Shown piece after piece: positions 6,070 through 6,929 of a stretch of DNA of 6,929 nt (position 1 is the first letter of the stretch; each line of letters starts with the position of its first letter). The DNA comes from Nitriliruptoraceae bacterium (GTDB lineage: Bacteria > Actinomycetota > Nitriliruptoria > Nitriliruptorales > Nitriliruptoraceae). The notes under the pieces were generated by a model, which did no database searches, was not told where the DNA came from, and saw nothing but the letters and a program-made list of their open reading frames with translations. A program made the position numbers and the translations under genes. Where the stretch lies: contig SKLC01000319.1 of NCBI GenBank assembly GCA_007123425.1, positions 1 to 6,929 on the forward strand. Direction: 5' to 3'.

Positions 6070-6546
6070 GTGCTCCCTATCGATGAGGCGGCCGCCGCCT
6101 TCCTCGCCACCCGTCGCATCGCTGTCACCGGTGTCTCGCGCACGCCGAAGAGCCACGGCGGCAACATCGTCTACACGCGGCTGCGAGACCGTGGCTTCGA
6201 GGTCTTCGCAGTCAACCCGAACGCCAACGAGGTCGAGGGCGACGTCTGCTACCACGACCTCCAGGCGATCCCCGGCGGGGTCGATGCGGTGGTGATCGCC
6301 ACCGCGCCGGAAGCCGCCGACGCCACCATGCGTGACTGCATCGAGCTCGGCATCGAGCATGTGTGGATGCACCGGGCCTTCGGTGCAGGCAGCGTGTCCA
6401 CCACCGCAGCCGCCGAGGGCCGACGTCACGGCATCACCGTCATCGACGGCGGCTGTCCGTTGATGTTCGAACCCGCCTCCGACGGCGGTCACAAGTTCCT
6501 GCGCCTGGTGTGCACCGCCACGAGGAAGGTGCCCCGCACCGTGTAG
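6070..6546 (+). CDS. CoA-binding domain protein (YccU-like, Rossmann fold)
   Basis: A 158-residue stand-alone CoA_binding protein, related to the nucleotide-binding domain of succinyl-CoA synthetase alpha. Members bind CoA-type ligands in the cytoplasm, mostly with unknown role. The sequence shows the N-terminal strand and loop RRIAVTGVSRTPKSHG (15-30), the second strand with VFAVNPNANEVEG (45-57), DAVVIATAPEAA (72-83), the helix CIELGIEHVWMHRAFG (90-105), and the C-terminal GGCPLMF (127-133) followed by GHKFLRL. Length is typical for the family. The GTG start is preferred because of AGGAGG seven bases upstream and because the extra 53 residues of the longer frame are Pro/Gly/Arg-rich and unlike any domain. 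It is monocistronic as far as the window shows, divergent from the DUF4389 gene, and followed by a possible hairpin terminator. Family certain; cellular role unknown. Confidence 0.94.
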   Translation: MLPIDEAAAAFLATRRIAVTGVSRTPKSHGGNIVYTRLRDRGFEVFAVNPNANEVEGDVCYHDLQAIPGGVDAVVIATAPEAADATMRDCIELGIEHVWMHRAFGAGSVSTTAAAEGRRHGITVIDGGCPLMFEPASDGGHKFLRLVCTATRKVPRTV

Positions 6547-6569
6547 CGCCGCTCACCGTCGATGAGAAG

Positions 6570-6590
6570 GGGCCGGACATCACTCGGCCC
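6570..6590 (+). terminator. Candidate hairpin terminator after CoA-binding gene
   Basis: GGGCCG (6570-6575) and CGGCCC (6585-6590) form a perfect all-GC 6-base stem with a 9-base loop, 24 bases past the stop codon. No T-run follows, as is common in high-GC actinobacteria, so this is plausible but unproven. Confidence 0.4.
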
Positions 6591-6654
6591 GAGATCGCTC
6601 GACCCGCGGTACTGCTGACCCGTGCCGGCTGGCGTGGGCAACCAGGACGTGCAT
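6580..6654 (-). pseudogene. Possible remnant of a flavodoxin-domain gene (N-terminus only)
   Basis: From the ATG at 6654 the minus strand reads MHVLVAHASRHGSA, which matches the first strand and phosphate-binding loop of flavodoxin-domain proteins (pattern M.VLVAYASRHGST, as in HemG-like flavodoxins). After only 24 residues the frame stops at 6580. If the frame is shifted just after the RHG codons, the next residues read STAGRAISGRVMS, which still resembles the helix that normally follows (ST..IA..IA). That suggests a frameshifted and then truncated gene, since a flavodoxin needs about 150 or more residues and the CoA-binding gene already ends at 6546. No clear ribosome binding site precedes the ATG. 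The resemblance is short and could be chance. Confidence 0.35.
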
Positions 6655-6929
6655 GACGCGACCAGCTCTCTGGCCACCACTCGGCGGCCTGTCGTGATCG
6701 TGCGCCGCTGACCACCTGGCGGCCAGGGCCAGTGTCCCCCGTGGGAGGGGCCGCAGTGCCCGGTGCACGGTCCGGTCGTCGAGGACAGGGCGCATGCTGA
6801 CGCAAGCGTCGGGCGAGCCGTGCATCGACCCCGCGATCCACCCGGGTCATCCGATCGGAGGAGGTCGGTTCCGCACGTGAGGAGGAAGACCTCGCGGGTG
6901 GGGGCACGGAGGCTGGAGCCTTCCATCGA

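Larger units (their letters stand above)
6547..6929. other. Intergenic stretch without an intact gene
   Basis: 383 bases. Open frames on both strands are Arg/Pro/Ser-rich with no recognisable domain, apart from the short flavodoxin-like remnant. Near the right end, GGAGGAGGT (6857-6865) and AGGAGG (6880-6885) on the plus strand precede GTG codons at 6877 and 6898, each with about 12 bases spacing. A plus-strand gene might begin there, but too little is visible to call it. Confidence 0.55.

Noticed and set aside
6721..6738. GGGCCAGTGTCCC as a DosR box
   Set aside because: The spacing between the halves is one base short (13 instead of 14 bases), the halves match poorly, and no gene start lies nearby on either strand.
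6892..6925. Small hairpin around GGAGGCTGGAGCCTTCC
   Set aside because: The stem is six pairs with one G-T pair, there is no T-run, and no gene ends here in view, so it cannot be called a terminator.
6489..6926. 145-codon minus-strand frame at the right end
   Set aside because: The translation is rich in Gly, Pro, Ser, Thr and Cys, matches no fold, and overlaps the conserved end of the CoA-binding gene.
6857..6929. Start of a plus-strand gene at GTG 6877 or GTG 6898
   Set aside because: Purine-rich sites precede both, but with about 12 bases spacing, and fewer than 18 codons are visible without any recognisable sequence.

Overview
The window is very GC-rich (roughly 70% by eye), with GC-saturated third codon positions, two genes with strong ribosome binding sites and GTG or short-spaced ATG choices, and long meaningless antisense ORFs. 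This points to a chromosome segment of a high-GC actinobacterium (Actinomycetota). The genus cannot be read from the sequence. No rRNA, tRNA, CRISPR array, insertion sequence or phage gene is visible.

Layout. (1) 1-3022, minus strand: a gene train reading right to left. It holds an atypical short-chain dehydrogenase/epimerase (3022-2072), an ABC transporter ATPase of the DrrA/CcmA type (1896-976), and its ABC-2 permease (983 to beyond base 1). The ATPase and permease overlap by 8 bases and are surely translated together. The permease starts a second copy of its N-terminal motif just before the window edge, so it is probably a double-length, internally duplicated permease. (2) 3023-3326: a divergent promoter region with two inverted repeats. 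(3) 3327-4402, plus strand: a membrane-anchored SRPBCC (START-like) protein, coupled by an ATGA overlap to a small four-helix membrane protein. (4) 5869-4427, minus strand: a membrane protein with an N-terminal external domain and two tandem DUF4389 units, convergent with the previous pair across a 24-base gap. (5) 5870-6069: a second divergent control region with a palindrome. (6) 6070-6546, plus strand: a stand-alone CoA-binding (YccU-like, Rossmann) protein with a GTG start. (7) 6547-6929: no intact gene. It holds a possible hairpin terminator and, on the minus strand, what looks like the broken N-terminus of a flavodoxin-domain gene.

How they work together. The ATPase and permease form one exporter, with substrate unknown. 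The SRPBCC and small membrane protein are one operon and may act together at the membrane. The other genes show no clear shared pathway. Many products here are membrane or envelope proteins, but I see no recognisable defence system or biosynthetic cluster. The least described parts are the SRPBCC/4-TM pair, the external domain fused to duplicated DUF4389, and the palindromic sites between divergent genes.
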